From Bacteroidota bacterium (lineage in GTDB: Bacteria; Bacteroidota; Bacteroidia; Bacteroidales; Prolixibacteraceae): a stretch of 64,000 nucleotides of DNA. A model generated the notes under the pieces. That model was not told where the DNA came from, ran no database searches, and was given only the letters and a program-made list of their open reading frames with translations. Shown here piece after piece: positions 35,394-44,490 of this stretch. The DNA lies in the NCBI GenBank assembly GCA_023428545.1, contig JAEYXH010000008.1, forward strand, positions 186,001-250,000, written 5' to 3'. Made by a program: the position numbers and the translations under genes. Position 1 is the stretch's first letter; every line of letters starts with the position of its first letter.

Positions 35394-36437
35394 TTATTCT
35401 TTTCCTAACGGTATGTGCAGACCAAGTACCCTGGTGTCGAGTGATAATGCCACAACTTCTCCCTCCGGATCGGTTTCATACGATATCCTTGAATTGGAGA
35501 TATTCGAGGCAACCTGTAACCCCGATTTTACAAGCTTGCTGAAAGTGAAGTTATTGACTCCAAGCCGGCTTGCAATCTTTTCCTGTACAGGTAAGTTTTC
35601 AGCCATCTCATTGTTTTCAACAGCAACTGCTTTCAGATTGATATCGGTAAGAACAGGCTCTGTTTCAACACTTGCAAGCAATACCTCCCGCGTGGGCAAT
35701 TTTTCCAGTTCAACCGGGACCCGCACTGTAATATCCGATTCTGTTTCTGGGGTTTGTTGCGCAAGCGAAGCCGGATTATCTGGTTTTATGTCCCTGTATG
35801 TTGCCGTATTTTGGACTGAAGGGGCTTGTTCCGTTTTTTCTGCAGCTATCTCTTTTCCCGTTGTTTCGGGAATAACCTCAGGAGAAATGGCCGTTTCAGG
35901 ATCAGGCATTGTTTGCACAATTACCTGGTCAACACCCAGTTCAGAAAGGTCATCAGGCCATAATCCCCAGAGGGCCATTGCTACCAGCAAAACGGCAGCT
36001 ACCCTGGCAGCTCTGATATACCAGGCATTGATGGCCGGCTGACGATATAAAGTGGTTTTATCTGGATATTGGACTGCCGGATCTGCCACCAGTTTTGTTG
36101 AAAGAAATTGATTGGCCGTTTTCCTGTTTTGAGGATGGGCATTCATCCATTCTTCAAAGGAGGTGACTTCTTCAGGCGAAAGATCACCCTCCAGCCATGC
36201 GATGGCTTTGTGATCAATGGAGTCGGAAGACTCATTGTCGGTTTTATAGAGTTTTGCTTTTCCCGAAAACTCACTTTCCTCATTGGGAATTGTTACGCAT
36301 TCGAAAAGTTGAAGCTCTTCTTTCAGGTCAGGATTTTGCTCGAGAAACTCGATGAATTCATCGACCAGGTTTTGATCAAGGTTACTTTCCAGATAGTCCA
36401 GGAAGTATATCTCATAATTGTCACGGGTTATTTTCAT
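35394..36437 (-). CDS. Anti-sigma-like membrane protein with duplicated N-terminal domain
   Basis: 347 residues from the ATG at 36437, 2 bases after the sigma stop; the longer frame to 36533 overlaps the sigma gene. The cytoplasmic part contains two similar units of about 58 residues: YFLDYLESNLDQNLVDEFIE ending in GKAKLYK, and AIAWLEGDLSPEEVTSFEEW ending in DKTTLYR. One membrane helix follows (AARVAAVLLVAMALWGLW, near residue 150), then a periplasmic Pro/Thr/Glu-rich linker and a C-terminal segment (FSKLVKSGLQVASNISNSRI). No zinc-finger motif is present. Position and topology say anti-sigma factor of the preceding ECF sigma; I do not recognise a named family for the N-terminal repeat. Confidence 0.7.
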   Translation of the reverse strand: MKITRDNYEIYFLDYLESNLDQNLVDEFIEFLEQNPDLKEELQLFECVTIPNEESEFSGKAKLYKTDNESSDSIDHKAIAWLEGDLSPEEVTSFEEWMNAHPQNRKTANQFLSTKLVADPAVQYPDKTTLYRQPAINAWYIRAARVAAVLLVAMALWGLWPDDLSELGVDQVIVQTMPDPETAISPEVIPETTGKEIAAEKTEQAPSVQNTATYRDIKPDNPASLAQQTPETESDITVRVPVELEKLPTREVLLASVETEPVLTDINLKAVAVENNEMAENLPVQEKIASRLGVNNFTFSKLVKSGLQVASNISNSRISYETDPEGEVVALSLDTRVLGLHIPLGKE

Positions 36438-36439
36438 AG

Positions 36440-36925
36440 CTACACCAACACCTCCAGGTTCCCAATATAATTCTTCAAGAATACCCTCGCCCGGTAAATG
36501 TATACCTTTACCTGCGATTCGCCGAGTTCGCATATTTGCCCGATCTCCTGATAGGAATATCCTTCGAAATCGCGCAATACCAAAACCATTCGCTGTACTT
36601 CAGGGAGTCTTTGGACGGCTTCGTTGAGCCGTTCTTTCAGATCACTGTACTGGGTTGAATGTTCAAGTGCACCCGATGGAATATCTTCGGTGGCGATCAT
36701 CCTTTTTTCCTTTCGAAGCTTATCAATCATGGTGTGATAGGCAGTGGTAAATAAATATGACTTCACCTTGCTCCCATCCACATTTTCCCTGTTTTTCCAC
36801 ATTTTTTCGTAGCTCTCCTGCACAACATCTTCGGCCAAATGCCTGTTTTTCATGCTTTTGAGCACAAACCTGAAAAGCCTGTCGCTGTATTCATCTACTG
36901 ATTGGTTAAATTCACGGACTGTCAT
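36440..36925 (-). CDS. ECF RNA polymerase sigma factor
   Basis: A 161-residue sigma-70-family factor of the extracytoplasmic-function group. Region 2 reads YSDRLFRFVLKSMKNRHLAEDVVQESYEKMW and includes the usual DVVQE. Region 4 holds LPEVQRMVLVLRDFEGYSYQEI with helix-turn-helix GESQVKVYIYRARVFLKNYI. It heads an operon with the anti-sigma-like gene (2-base gap) and the small barrel proteins. ECF factors with a membrane anti-sigma respond to envelope signals; this one lacks the FecR-type anti-sigma and SusC neighbour seen in nutrient-uptake loci, so stress sensing is more likely. Confidence 0.88.
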   Translation of the reverse strand: MTVREFNQSVDEYSDRLFRFVLKSMKNRHLAEDVVQESYEKMWKNRENVDGSKVKSYLFTTAYHTMIDKLRKEKRMIATEDIPSGALEHSTQYSDLKERLNEAVQRLPEVQRMVLVLRDFEGYSYQEIGQICELGESQVKVYIYRARVFLKNYIGNLEVLV

Positions 36926-37060
36926 TCTGACTTACGGTAAGTTTTAGGATAGGACGTTTATGGTATTCAAATGTTACAGCACACTCATTTTTTATCGGCT
37001 ACCTGACTTAGTTGCTTGTCTGATTTACCTGAACCAGACTTTTTTATGCACCATAATTCT

Positions 37061-37091
37061 TTTGTACTTTGGTTTTCCATACTTACTTTTG
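37061..37091 (+). promoter_or_regulatory. Promoter of trpS
   Basis: TTTG (37061-37064), 19 bases, TACTTTTG (37084-37091): a full match to the Bacteroidota -33/-7 consensus at the preferred spacing, the best promoter in the window. The leader is about 25 nt. Confidence 0.65.
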
Positions 37092-37121
37092 CAGCCACAA
37101 AAAACAGAAATTGGATAAAAT

Positions 37122-38120
37122 ATGAAAAAGAATGTATTAAGCGGAATCAGACCGACAGGGAACCTTCATCTGGGCAATTATTTTGGTGCTGTCCGTAGCT
37201 TCGTCAAAATGCAGCATGATTATAATTGTTACTTTTTCATCGCTGATATACATTCACTTACAACCCATCCCACTCCCGAAAATTTACAAAATGGGGTGAA
37301 GCAGGTTCTGGCCGAATACCTGGCTTGCGGAATCGATCCTGAAGTTGCCACCATTTTTATCCAGAGTGATGTCCCGGAAGTGACCGAATTATATACTTTC
37401 CTGAATATGAATGCTTATCTGGGTGAACTTGAAAGAACAACCTCTTTCAAGGATAAGGCCCGGCAGCAACCCGACAATGTCAATGCCGGATTGCTGACTT
37501 ATCCGGTTTTGATGGCAGCCGATATCCTCATCCACAAGGCCAATTATGTTCCCGTGGGTAAGGACCAGGAGCAGAATCTGGAAATGGCACGTAAATTCGC
37601 CAAAAGATTCAATCATATGTACCATCACAAGGTATTCCCCATGCCTAAGCCATTTACTTTCGATGGAAAAGATATGATCAAGGTTCCGGGTTTGGACGGA
37701 TCAGGAAAGATGGGTAAATCCGAAGGCAATGGTATTTACCTGTATGAGGATCCGGCCGAGATCAGAAAGAAAGTCATGCGTGCCGTTACCGATGCCGGCC
37801 CGACAGAACTGAACCAGAAGAAGCCCGAGCCCATCGAGAACTTGTTTACCCTGATGAAAATTGTTTCAGCTCCGGAAACAGTCAGCTTCTTTGATAATCA
37901 GTATAACAATTGCGCCATTCGATATGGTGATATGAAAAAGCAGTTGGCTGAGGATATCATCTCATTCACTTCCCCAATCCGTGAACGTATCCTGGAAATC
38001 AGGAATGATGACGAATATTTGGCCCGTGTTGCCTTGCAGGGTGCCGAAAAAGCCCGCGAATCGGCCCGTAAGACGCTTGATGAGGTTAAATCAGTGATGG
38101 GAATCAAAAGACTTTTCTAA
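37122..38120 (+). CDS. trpS: Tryptophanyl-tRNA synthetase
   Basis: Charges tRNA-Trp; class I synthetase with Rossmann fold, 332 residues, cytoplasmic. The HIGH equivalent is TGNLHLGNYFGAV (12-24). The KMSKS loop reads GKMGKSEGN (about 194-202), with Gly replacing the first Ser, a change I recall from other Bacteroidota enzymes. VPVGKDQEQNLEMAR is the tRNA/Trp-binding block. The gene has its own strong promoter and ends before a two-way terminator shared with the convergent OMP gene. No trp operon genes are near. Confidence 0.95.
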   Translation: MKKNVLSGIRPTGNLHLGNYFGAVRSFVKMQHDYNCYFFIADIHSLTTHPTPENLQNGVKQVLAEYLACGIDPEVATIFIQSDVPEVTELYTFLNMNAYLGELERTTSFKDKARQQPDNVNAGLLTYPVLMAADILIHKANYVPVGKDQEQNLEMARKFAKRFNHMYHHKVFPMPKPFTFDGKDMIKVPGLDGSGKMGKSEGNGIYLYEDPAEIRKKVMRAVTDAGPTELNQKKPEPIENLFTLMKIVSAPETVSFFDNQYNNCAIRYGDMKKQLAEDIISFTSPIRERILEIRNDDEYLARVALQGAEKARESARKTLDEVKSVMGIKRLF

Positions 38121-38177
38121 GAAATTCATTTTACTGCTTAATTGACCAGAATTAATCAAGCAGTTTTTGACTTCAAG

Positions 38178-38212
38178 AAAAAAGAGCAATCCTAAACGGG
38201 TTGCTCTTTTTT
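38178..38212. terminator. Two-way terminator between trpS and an OMP gene
   Basis: A perfect 12-bp stem (38178-38189 with 38201-38212; AAAAAAGAGCAA and its complement) around an 11-nt loop, giving T runs on both strands. It serves both convergent genes. Confidence 0.75.
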
Positions 38213-38239
38213 ATGAGGCATTTTTATCCATAAATGTTT

Positions 38240-38899
38240 TCAGTATCCCCTGCCGAATTTATAATAGAGGGCCATGGATATCACATTATTGAACTGGCTA
38301 CTGATCCAATAGTAGTTATCGACAGGGTTACCGCGGATTGGCAGCACAGAGTAGGCAAGCCGCAGGTCGAGTTTTAGCTGGTCGAGCAGGTCGTATTGAA
38401 AACCGACAAATGGCTGGATGTCGAGATGATTGAACGCTTTTTCGTCTTCCTCCGGAAATCTGCCGTAGTCGTCATATTCGGCAGCGTGCATCAGGTAACC
38501 TAATGAGACGCCTCCAACCACTGAAATAAATTCACTTGTACGAAAACCCACAAAAAAGGGCATTTCAGCATAGCCAAGACGCATGATATATTTTTGGGAG
38601 ACTGGTTCCTCAGGAATTTCACCATTCTCATTTCCAATGATGTTGTTCTGTTTGAGCAACGATCTGCTACGTGCACCCTTTTGGGAGTATTTCAGTTCCA
38701 TCCCGGCAAATACTGCCGGTGCCAGGTCGGTTTGTACAAAGGCCCCCAACAAAAGTCCGGGTTTATTGTATCCTTTGTAGCGGTCACCTTCAACCTGTGT
38801 ACCATTGAATCCCCCCAGGATCCCTCCTTCAAAACGCTGGGCTGATGCGATGGAACCGGTTATGACCAGCAACAGGATAATCCATATAGTTTTTTGCAT
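38240..38899 (-). CDS. Outer-membrane beta-barrel protein (PorT-like)
   Basis: A 219-residue exported protein: signal peptide IWIILLLVITGSIASAQ, then an eight-strand-type barrel (EGGILGGFNGTQVEGD, GLLLGAFVQTDLAPAVFAGM, MELKYSQKGARSR, ending in MALYYKFGRGY). The pattern GGxNxxxxxGD followed by GxxxGxFV and ELxYxQKG is common in the Bacteroidota outer-membrane beta-barrel family. Function unknown. An in-frame start at 38923 would add eight polar residues. It is not related closely to the two paralogues at 33-35 kb. Confidence 0.78.
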   Translation of the reverse strand: MQKTIWIILLLVITGSIASAQRFEGGILGGFNGTQVEGDRYKGYNKPGLLLGAFVQTDLAPAVFAGMELKYSQKGARSRSLLKQNNIIGNENGEIPEEPVSQKYIMRLGYAEMPFFVGFRTSEFISVVGGVSLGYLMHAAEYDDYGRFPEEDEKAFNHLDIQPFVGFQYDLLDQLKLDLRLAYSVLPIRGNPVDNYYWISSQFNNVISMALYYKFGRGY

Positions 38900-38945
38900 T
38901 TCACTTTGATTTAATGGCGACAAATTACTCTTTTTGATTGGAAAC

Positions 38946-39635
38946 CTATTGATATTGCCCTAATTTTTCAATCAGGTCATTTACTCCGTCACTCGCTTTT
39001 TTCTGTATATATACTACTCCTGAACGCGCCACGGAGGGTGATCCCGGGTCAATGACAAATACCGGAATCCCTTCAGGCGCAAAATGGACAAGTCCGGCTG
39101 CCGGATATACTGCCAGGGATGTCCCGATTACCACAAGTATGTCAGCTTTTTCAATAATTTCCTGTGCCTTTACAATGTTCGGTACCGGTTCTCCGAACCA
39201 TACGATATGTGGCCTGAGCTGGCTTCCCAGTTCGCAAAGGTCTCCAAGGTTCAATCCTGGTGATTGTAGCGTGTAAACCCTTGATGGGTCTTTGGTACTG
39301 CGGGCTTTGCGAAGTTCACCATGCAAGTGCAGTACGCTCTTGCTGCCGGCTTGTTCATGCAGGTCGTCCACGTTTTGGGTGATGATTTCGACTTCATACC
39401 TGTCCTCAAGCGAAGCCAGCCTGGTATGTGCGGCATTCGGACGGGCATCCCAAAGGGCTTTTCTTCGTTCATTGTAAAAACGGAGAACCAATTCAGGGTT
39501 ATCTTGCCAGCCCTCCAAACTTGCCACTTCCTCAACATGGTAAGTATCCCAGATTCCCCCCATGTCACGAAAAGTTTTTAGTCCGCTTTCCTGACTTATT
39601 CCTGCTCCTGAGAGAATGACAAGTTTCTGTTTCAT
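38946..39635 (-). CDS. cobB: Sirtuin (NAD-dependent protein deacylase)
   Basis: Removes acyl groups from protein lysines with NAD. From the ATG at 39635 it has 229 residues. It shows ILSGAGISQESGLKTFRD (NAD binding), TQNVDDLHEQAGSKSVLHLHGE with the catalytic His, and RPHIVWFGE. The Tyr-x-x-Arg pair YNER in the acyl pocket is typical of class III sirtuins that remove succinyl or malonyl groups. The zinc-binding module of typical CobB, with four cysteines, is replaced by ARSTKDPSRVYTLQSPGLNL with no CxxC pair. Starts at 39641 or 39653 are possible. It is divergent from dnaG. Confidence 0.88.
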   Translation of the reverse strand: MKQKLVILSGAGISQESGLKTFRDMGGIWDTYHVEEVASLEGWQDNPELVLRFYNERRKALWDARPNAAHTRLASLEDRYEVEIITQNVDDLHEQAGSKSVLHLHGELRKARSTKDPSRVYTLQSPGLNLGDLCELGSQLRPHIVWFGEPVPNIVKAQEIIEKADILVVIGTSLAVYPAAGLVHFAPEGIPVFVIDPGSPSVARSGVVYIQKKASDGVNDLIEKLGQYQ

Positions 39636-39742
39636 AGGCATATCCGGTTTCATGGTGTTTATGGACTTGGCATCCGATGCTGGTTCCTTTTCAAATTTAA
39701 AGGATTGGTTCATTCTTTCAACGAAAAGGGGAAGCATTTTTC

Positions 39743-39750
39743 TATTTTTG
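39743..39750 (+). promoter_or_regulatory. Possible -7 promoter element of dnaG
   Basis: TATTTTTG fits TAnnTTTG but lies only 4 bases before the dnaG ATG, which would make a nearly leaderless mRNA. The match may be chance. Confidence 0.2.
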
Positions 39751-39754
39751 CAAT

Positions 39755-41698
39755 ATGATCGATCATGCTACGATTGAGAGGATAATTGATGCAGCACAAA
39801 TTGTGGACGTGGTCTCCGATTTTGTGAAGCTGAAACGCAGGGGTGTAAACTATCTGGGAAATTGCCCTTTTCATAACGAAAAAACACCTTCATTCACGGT
39901 TTCACCGGCCAAAGGCATTTTCAAATGCTTTGGTTGCGGAAAAGGAGGCAATTCGGTCAATTTTATCATGGAGCACGAAGCCCTGACTTATCCCGAGGCC
40001 TTGAAATTCCTTGCACGGAAATATCATATTGATATTGTGGAGAAGGAGGAAACCGATGAGGAACGTCAGCAGAAAGATGACCGGGAAAGCATGATGATCG
40101 TTTCTGGCTATGCCCAGAAATATTTCACCAATTTTCTTTGGAATGACGATGAAGGCAAGGCGATTGGTCTTAGTTATTTCAGGGAGCGGGGATTCAGGGA
40201 CGATATTGTCAGGAAATTTGAACTTGGCTATTGTCCCGATGGCAAAAACACCTTTACCATGGCAGCCCAGAAGGAGGGCTATCGCATGGAATTCCTCGAA
40301 AAGACCGGGCTTACCATACAACGGGATGATTGGGTCAGGGATCGTTTTTCGGGTCGGGTTATGTTCCCGATCCATAATGTGGCCGGTCGGGTCATAGCCT
40401 TTGGTGGCCGTATCTTAAAAGAAGACCCTAAGGCTGCCAAATACCTGAATTCGCCTGAGTCTGAAATTTACCATAAGAGCAAAGTGCTTTACGGGATATT
40501 CCATGCCAAACGGGAAATCTCCCGGATTGATAAATGCTTTCTGGTGGAAGGATATACCGATGTACTTTCTTTGCACCAATCCGGGATTGAGAATGTGGTG
40601 GCATCATCGGGTACTGCCCTTACGGCCGAACAAATCAGGCTCATACGCAGATTCACCCTGAATGTGACAATCCTGTACGATGGTGATGAGGCTGGCATAA
40701 AAGCCTCGCTCAGAGGGATCGACCTGGTTCTTGAGGAAGGGATGAATGTCAAGGTTCTTTTACTGCCTCAGGGTGAGGACCCCGATTCATTTGCAAGAAA
40801 GCACAGCGCTACCGAACTCCTGAAATATATCTCTGAAAATGAGACCGATTTCATACAGTTCAAGACCAGATTGCTGTTAAAAACGACCGAGAATGATCCT
40901 GTAGCCCGGGCTACCCTGATTAAGGATGTCATTCGTTCCGTGGCAGTCATTCCTGAAAGCATCACCCGTGCAGTCTATATCCGTGAATGCAGCCGATTGC
41001 TCAATGTGGAGGAGGCTGTGCTTTACAACGAAGTTCGACGCATTTTGCGCGCCAGGGCTGAAAAAAGTGGAGGTTCTCTTCCCCCTGAACCCATCGTGAA
41101 ACCGAAGCCTCAACCGGTTATTGCCGTTGAGGAAAAAGGAGACCTTGACAACGAGGAACTGGAGTTGCTCCGTTTCCTGTTAAAGTATTCCCATTTCCCT
41201 CTTTTTGAGCAGGATAATGAACATTCAGATCAGCCGGGAATCATATCGGTGGGGGATTTTATCATCGGTCAGCTGACTGAAGACGAACTGGTGCCTGATA
41301 AACATGTGTTCAAGGTTATCTTTGATGAAATAGCAGAAAGGCTTCAGGATGAATCTTTCCAGGCTGAACGTTATTTCACCCACCATCCCGACAACTTGGT
41401 CAGTCAGGTGGCAAGTGACCTCCTTGCCGAAAAATGGATTGAAAGTAAGCGCTGGACACGCGGCGGAGGACATACCGAGAAGGAACACGAAATACTGGAT
41501 CAACTGGTTCCACGCATCGTGAATGAATTTAAGTTGCGGAAAATTAAGGCAATGCACATGGAACTTGAGCAACAGCTTACCGGAATCGATCATATGGACG
41601 GGGAGAGTGGGCTGTTTGAGATTCTTGCCAAAATACAGAACCTGAAAAAAATAGAAAAATATTTGTCTGAGAAACTGGGAAGCAGAGCGATCATCTGA
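39755..41698 (+). CDS. dnaG: DNA primase
   Basis: Makes RNA primers for replication. N-terminal zinc-binding domain with Cys37, His40, Cys58 and Cys61 (CPFH, CFGC). The RNA polymerase core and Toprim domain follow (FLVEGYTDVLSLHQ, then LYDGDEAGIKASLRG near 305-320), then a helical C-terminal DnaB-binding region (about 440-647). Length 647 is typical. The start MIDHATIERIIDAAQIVDVV matches the family. It overlaps no neighbour; the next gene starts 18 bases after the stop on the same strand. Confidence 0.96.
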   Translation: MIDHATIERIIDAAQIVDVVSDFVKLKRRGVNYLGNCPFHNEKTPSFTVSPAKGIFKCFGCGKGGNSVNFIMEHEALTYPEALKFLARKYHIDIVEKEETDEERQQKDDRESMMIVSGYAQKYFTNFLWNDDEGKAIGLSYFRERGFRDDIVRKFELGYCPDGKNTFTMAAQKEGYRMEFLEKTGLTIQRDDWVRDRFSGRVMFPIHNVAGRVIAFGGRILKEDPKAAKYLNSPESEIYHKSKVLYGIFHAKREISRIDKCFLVEGYTDVLSLHQSGIENVVASSGTALTAEQIRLIRRFTLNVTILYDGDEAGIKASLRGIDLVLEEGMNVKVLLLPQGEDPDSFARKHSATELLKYISENETDFIQFKTRLLLKTTENDPVARATLIKDVIRSVAVIPESITRAVYIRECSRLLNVEEAVLYNEVRRILRARAEKSGGSLPPEPIVKPKPQPVIAVEEKGDLDNEELELLRFLLKYSHFPLFEQDNEHSDQPGIISVGDFIIGQLTEDELVPDKHVFKVIFDEIAERLQDESFQAERYFTHHPDNLVSQVASDLLAEKWIESKRWTRGGGHTEKEHEILDQLVPRIVNEFKLRKIKAMHMELEQQLTGIDHMDGESGLFEILAKIQNLKKIEKYLSEKLGSRAII

Positions 41699-41716
41699 AC
41701 CCTCAAACTGATTACC

Positions 41717-42205
41717 ATGCGTACAATTTTTATCGAAGACCGCTCCGAAATGGAACGCATTATAAGGTCGTGTAAAACCTGTTTTGTGGCGATGAGCCTA
41801 AACGACCAACCTTATGTTTTACCCATGAATTTTGGCCTTGACGGCAATGTTGTAATCCTTCATTCGGCCATGCACGGTCGAATGTGGGATACCCTGAAAT
41901 CGAACCCGCGGGTGTGCATAAACTGGACACTGGGTGAGGAAATTGCCTGGCAGGATGTGCAGGTCGGCTGCAGCTACAGGGTAAAATCTGCATCTGTGTT
42001 AGCCGAGGGAACGGTTGAATTTGTGGATGACTATGAAGAGAAGTACCAATGTATGTTAAAAACCATGGCACAATACAGTGACCTTCCCTTTAAATTCAAT
42101 GAACCTGCCATTCGGAATGTGGGTGTCATGAAGGTCAATGTGGAAACATTTACCGGTAAGATATTCGGGGCCAAGGCCGTTACACCATGGAATAAAGCAC
42201 AGTAA
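41717..42205 (+). CDS. Pyridoxamine 5'-phosphate oxidase-like flavin-binding protein
   Basis: A 162-residue split-barrel protein of the NimA/pyridoxamine-phosphate-oxidase-like group. The N-terminal strand block CKTCFVAMSLNDQPYVLPMNFGLDGNVVILHSA, then GRMWDTLKSNPRVCINW, is diagnostic. The C-terminal part INVETFTGKI-like (here VNVETFTGKIFGAKAV) closes the barrel. Members bind FMN or heme; nitroreduction or general flavin storage have been suggested for relatives. Substrate unknown. It follows dnaG closely (18 bases), but a functional link is not evident. Confidence 0.8.
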   Translation: MRTIFIEDRSEMERIIRSCKTCFVAMSLNDQPYVLPMNFGLDGNVVILHSAMHGRMWDTLKSNPRVCINWTLGEEIAWQDVQVGCSYRVKSASVLAEGTVEFVDDYEEKYQCMLKTMAQYSDLPFKFNEPAIRNVGVMKVNVETFTGKIFGAKAVTPWNKAQ

Positions 42206-42334
42206 TTCCTTGTTATGGTTTTGGTATGGAAATTGATGAGTTCATTGCAAGGATATAATATCGGCGTCAGCTATTGTTGACGCCCATCCGTAAACTGTCA
42301 TACTGCTTTTGCAGGTTGGCGTTTACTCCATATA

Positions 42335-42373
42335 AAAAGGCCGGTCCTGTACGCAGAACCGGCCACTTTTTTT
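42335..42373. terminator. Two-way terminator between the flavin protein and dcp
   Basis: GGCCGGT (42339-42345) pairs with ACCGGCC (42358-42364), with CTG/CAG inside; A and T runs flank both sides. It touches the dcp stop codon. A second hairpin GGCGTCA/TGACGCC at 42263-42284 has no T run. Confidence 0.65.
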
Positions 42374-44459
42374 ATTTCAGCCCGCTTCGTTCCAGCAAGG
42401 CATCAACCGTAGGCTCCTGGCCGCGATAACGCTTGTAGAGTTCCATCGGATGCTCGGTTCCTCCCCTTTCAAGGATGTTCTTCCTGAAAGATTCAGCCGT
42501 TGCTTTATCAAATAGCCCACGCTCTTTGAACAGGCTGAAAGCATCGGCATCCAGCACTTCCGACCATTTGTAACTGTAATATCCTGCAGCATAGCCTCCC
42601 GCAAATAGATGGGAGAACTGGGTACTCATGGCAGTTCCATCCACGGGAGGGAACAATTGGGCCTTTTGCCAGGCGTTTTCTTCAAAGGATTTTAATTCTC
42701 CGGTGTACGGATTTTCAAGTGTATGCCAGGCCATATCAAGTAAACCGAAGCTCAATTGTCTCATGGTGGCATATGCCGACTGGAATTTCTCTGATTCCTT
42801 GATCTTTTTCACCAAGCTTTCCGGGATTTTTTCTCCGGTTTCATAATGCACGGCAAACTTGTCAAGAAATTCCTTTTCAGACGCCCAGTTTTCCATAATC
42901 TGGGAGGGTAATTCCACAAAATCGCGATAAACCGACGTACCTGAAAGGCTGGCATAGTTTGTATTCGACAACATTCCATGCAATGCATGGCCAAATTCGT
43001 GAAGGAAGGTCCTGAATTCATAGTATGTAAGCAACGAAGGCCTTGATTCGGTCGGCCGGGTGAAATTCATGACAATGGTAATATGTGGTCTCGAATCTAT
43101 TCCATTATCTTTCCATTGAGGCTTGAATGCATTCATCCATGCTCCTCCCCTCTTTCCAGCCCTGGGATGAAAATCGGCATACAATACCGATAGGAAACGT
43201 CCGTCATGGTCGTATACCTCGTAAGGCAGCACTTCCCCATGGTAAACGGGTATGTCTTTATTCAGCTTGAAGGTTATCCCAAACAATTCGGTTGCCAAAC
43301 CAAAAACCCCGTCAATGGTACGGTTCAGCTCAAAGTAGGGTTTCAGCATCTCATCGGTCAGGTCAAACTTTTTTTCTTTCAGTTTTTCAGAGTAAAATGA
43401 CCAATCCCAGGGCTTCAGCTCTTCAGTAAAGCCCAACGAGCGTGCAAATTCCACAACCTCTGCCTTTTCCTTTTCCGCAACGGGTGTCGCTGATTCCATT
43501 AATTGGTTCAGGAGCTGGTATACTCCTTCTGATGTTGAGGCCATTGATCGTTCCAATACATAATCGGCATAGGTGTTATATCCCAGCAATCGGGCCATTT
43601 CCAGCCGAAGTCCGACAATGCGTTTTACGTTTTCCTGATTGTCGAGTTCGTCTCCCTTGAAGGATTTCGATGCCGAGGCAAAATAGAGTTCCTTGCGAAG
43701 GTCACGGTTTTCGGCATATTTCATAAATGGCCCATAAATGGGGGCAGTGATATCAAACAGCCATCCTTCCATATTCTTGCCTTTGGCTTTCGCTTCTGCA
43801 GCCTCCAAAAGACTTTCAGGAAGTCCGGCAAGGAGGTTTTTATCCGTTATCAACTTTTCATACTGGTTGGTTTCTTTCAGTACGTTGTCGCCGAATTTCA
43901 ATGACAGCATGGAAAGCTCTGTACTGATCTCCCTGTACTTATCTTTTTGCTCTTCCGTAAGATTAGCCCCACGCCTTACAAACTGCTGGTAGGTATTATT
44001 TAAAAGCATGGTTTGTTCCTTGTTGAGGCTGAGTTTATCACGGTTCCCATAAACTGCCTTTACGCGGCCGAATAATTCAGGATTCAGGGAAATGTCGTTC
44101 TGGTATCGGGTTAACAAGGGTGAAGCCTCCTGTGCGATCTTTTGCAGTTCGTCATTTGTTTCTGAACTCATCAGGTTATAAAATACTCCGTTGACCCTTC
44201 CAAGCAGGCGTCCGGCCTTTTCCAGGGCCTCAATGGTATTTTCAAATGTAGGCGGCTCCTGATTGTCAACAATGGCTTTGATTTCGGCCCTGCCCTGCTC
44301 CATGGCTTCCTCCATGGCCGGCATGAAGTGTTCATTCCCGATCTCCGGGAATGGTGCAGTCTGGTGCGGGGTATCAAATGGTTTTAATAGTGGATTGTTC
44401 TGTGCATTCATATGGATCATGCTTATCAATAAAACAAAAAGTGGAAAAAATGTTTTCAT
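42372..44459 (-). CDS. dcp: Peptidyl-dipeptidase Dcp (M3 metallopeptidase)
   Basis: Removes dipeptides from the C-terminus of peptides. It has 695 residues and a Sec signal peptide (FFPLFVLLISMIHMNAQ), so this copy is exported to the periplasm, unlike E. coli Dcp. The zinc motif is HEFGHALHG near residue 487 (two His, with the downstream Glu in FVELPSQIMENW). The N-terminal PLLKPFDTPHQTAPFPEI and the C-terminal FAGGYAAGYYSYKWSEVLDAD are family blocks. It probably helps scavenge peptides. An inverted repeat TTATCCTGC/GCAGGATAA (44491-44531) lies in the promoter region. Confidence 0.93.
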   Translation of the reverse strand: MKTFFPLFVLLISMIHMNAQNNPLLKPFDTPHQTAPFPEIGNEHFMPAMEEAMEQGRAEIKAIVDNQEPPTFENTIEALEKAGRLLGRVNGVFYNLMSSETNDELQKIAQEASPLLTRYQNDISLNPELFGRVKAVYGNRDKLSLNKEQTMLLNNTYQQFVRRGANLTEEQKDKYREISTELSMLSLKFGDNVLKETNQYEKLITDKNLLAGLPESLLEAAEAKAKGKNMEGWLFDITAPIYGPFMKYAENRDLRKELYFASASKSFKGDELDNQENVKRIVGLRLEMARLLGYNTYADYVLERSMASTSEGVYQLLNQLMESATPVAEKEKAEVVEFARSLGFTEELKPWDWSFYSEKLKEKKFDLTDEMLKPYFELNRTIDGVFGLATELFGITFKLNKDIPVYHGEVLPYEVYDHDGRFLSVLYADFHPRAGKRGGAWMNAFKPQWKDNGIDSRPHITIVMNFTRPTESRPSLLTYYEFRTFLHEFGHALHGMLSNTNYASLSGTSVYRDFVELPSQIMENWASEKEFLDKFAVHYETGEKIPESLVKKIKESEKFQSAYATMRQLSFGLLDMAWHTLENPYTGELKSFEENAWQKAQLFPPVDGTAMSTQFSHLFAGGYAAGYYSYKWSEVLDADAFSLFKERGLFDKATAESFRKNILERGGTEHPMELYKRYRGQEPTVDALLERSGLK

Positions 44460-44490
44460 ATTGTTCTCGCGTTAAAATTACAATTCCAGG

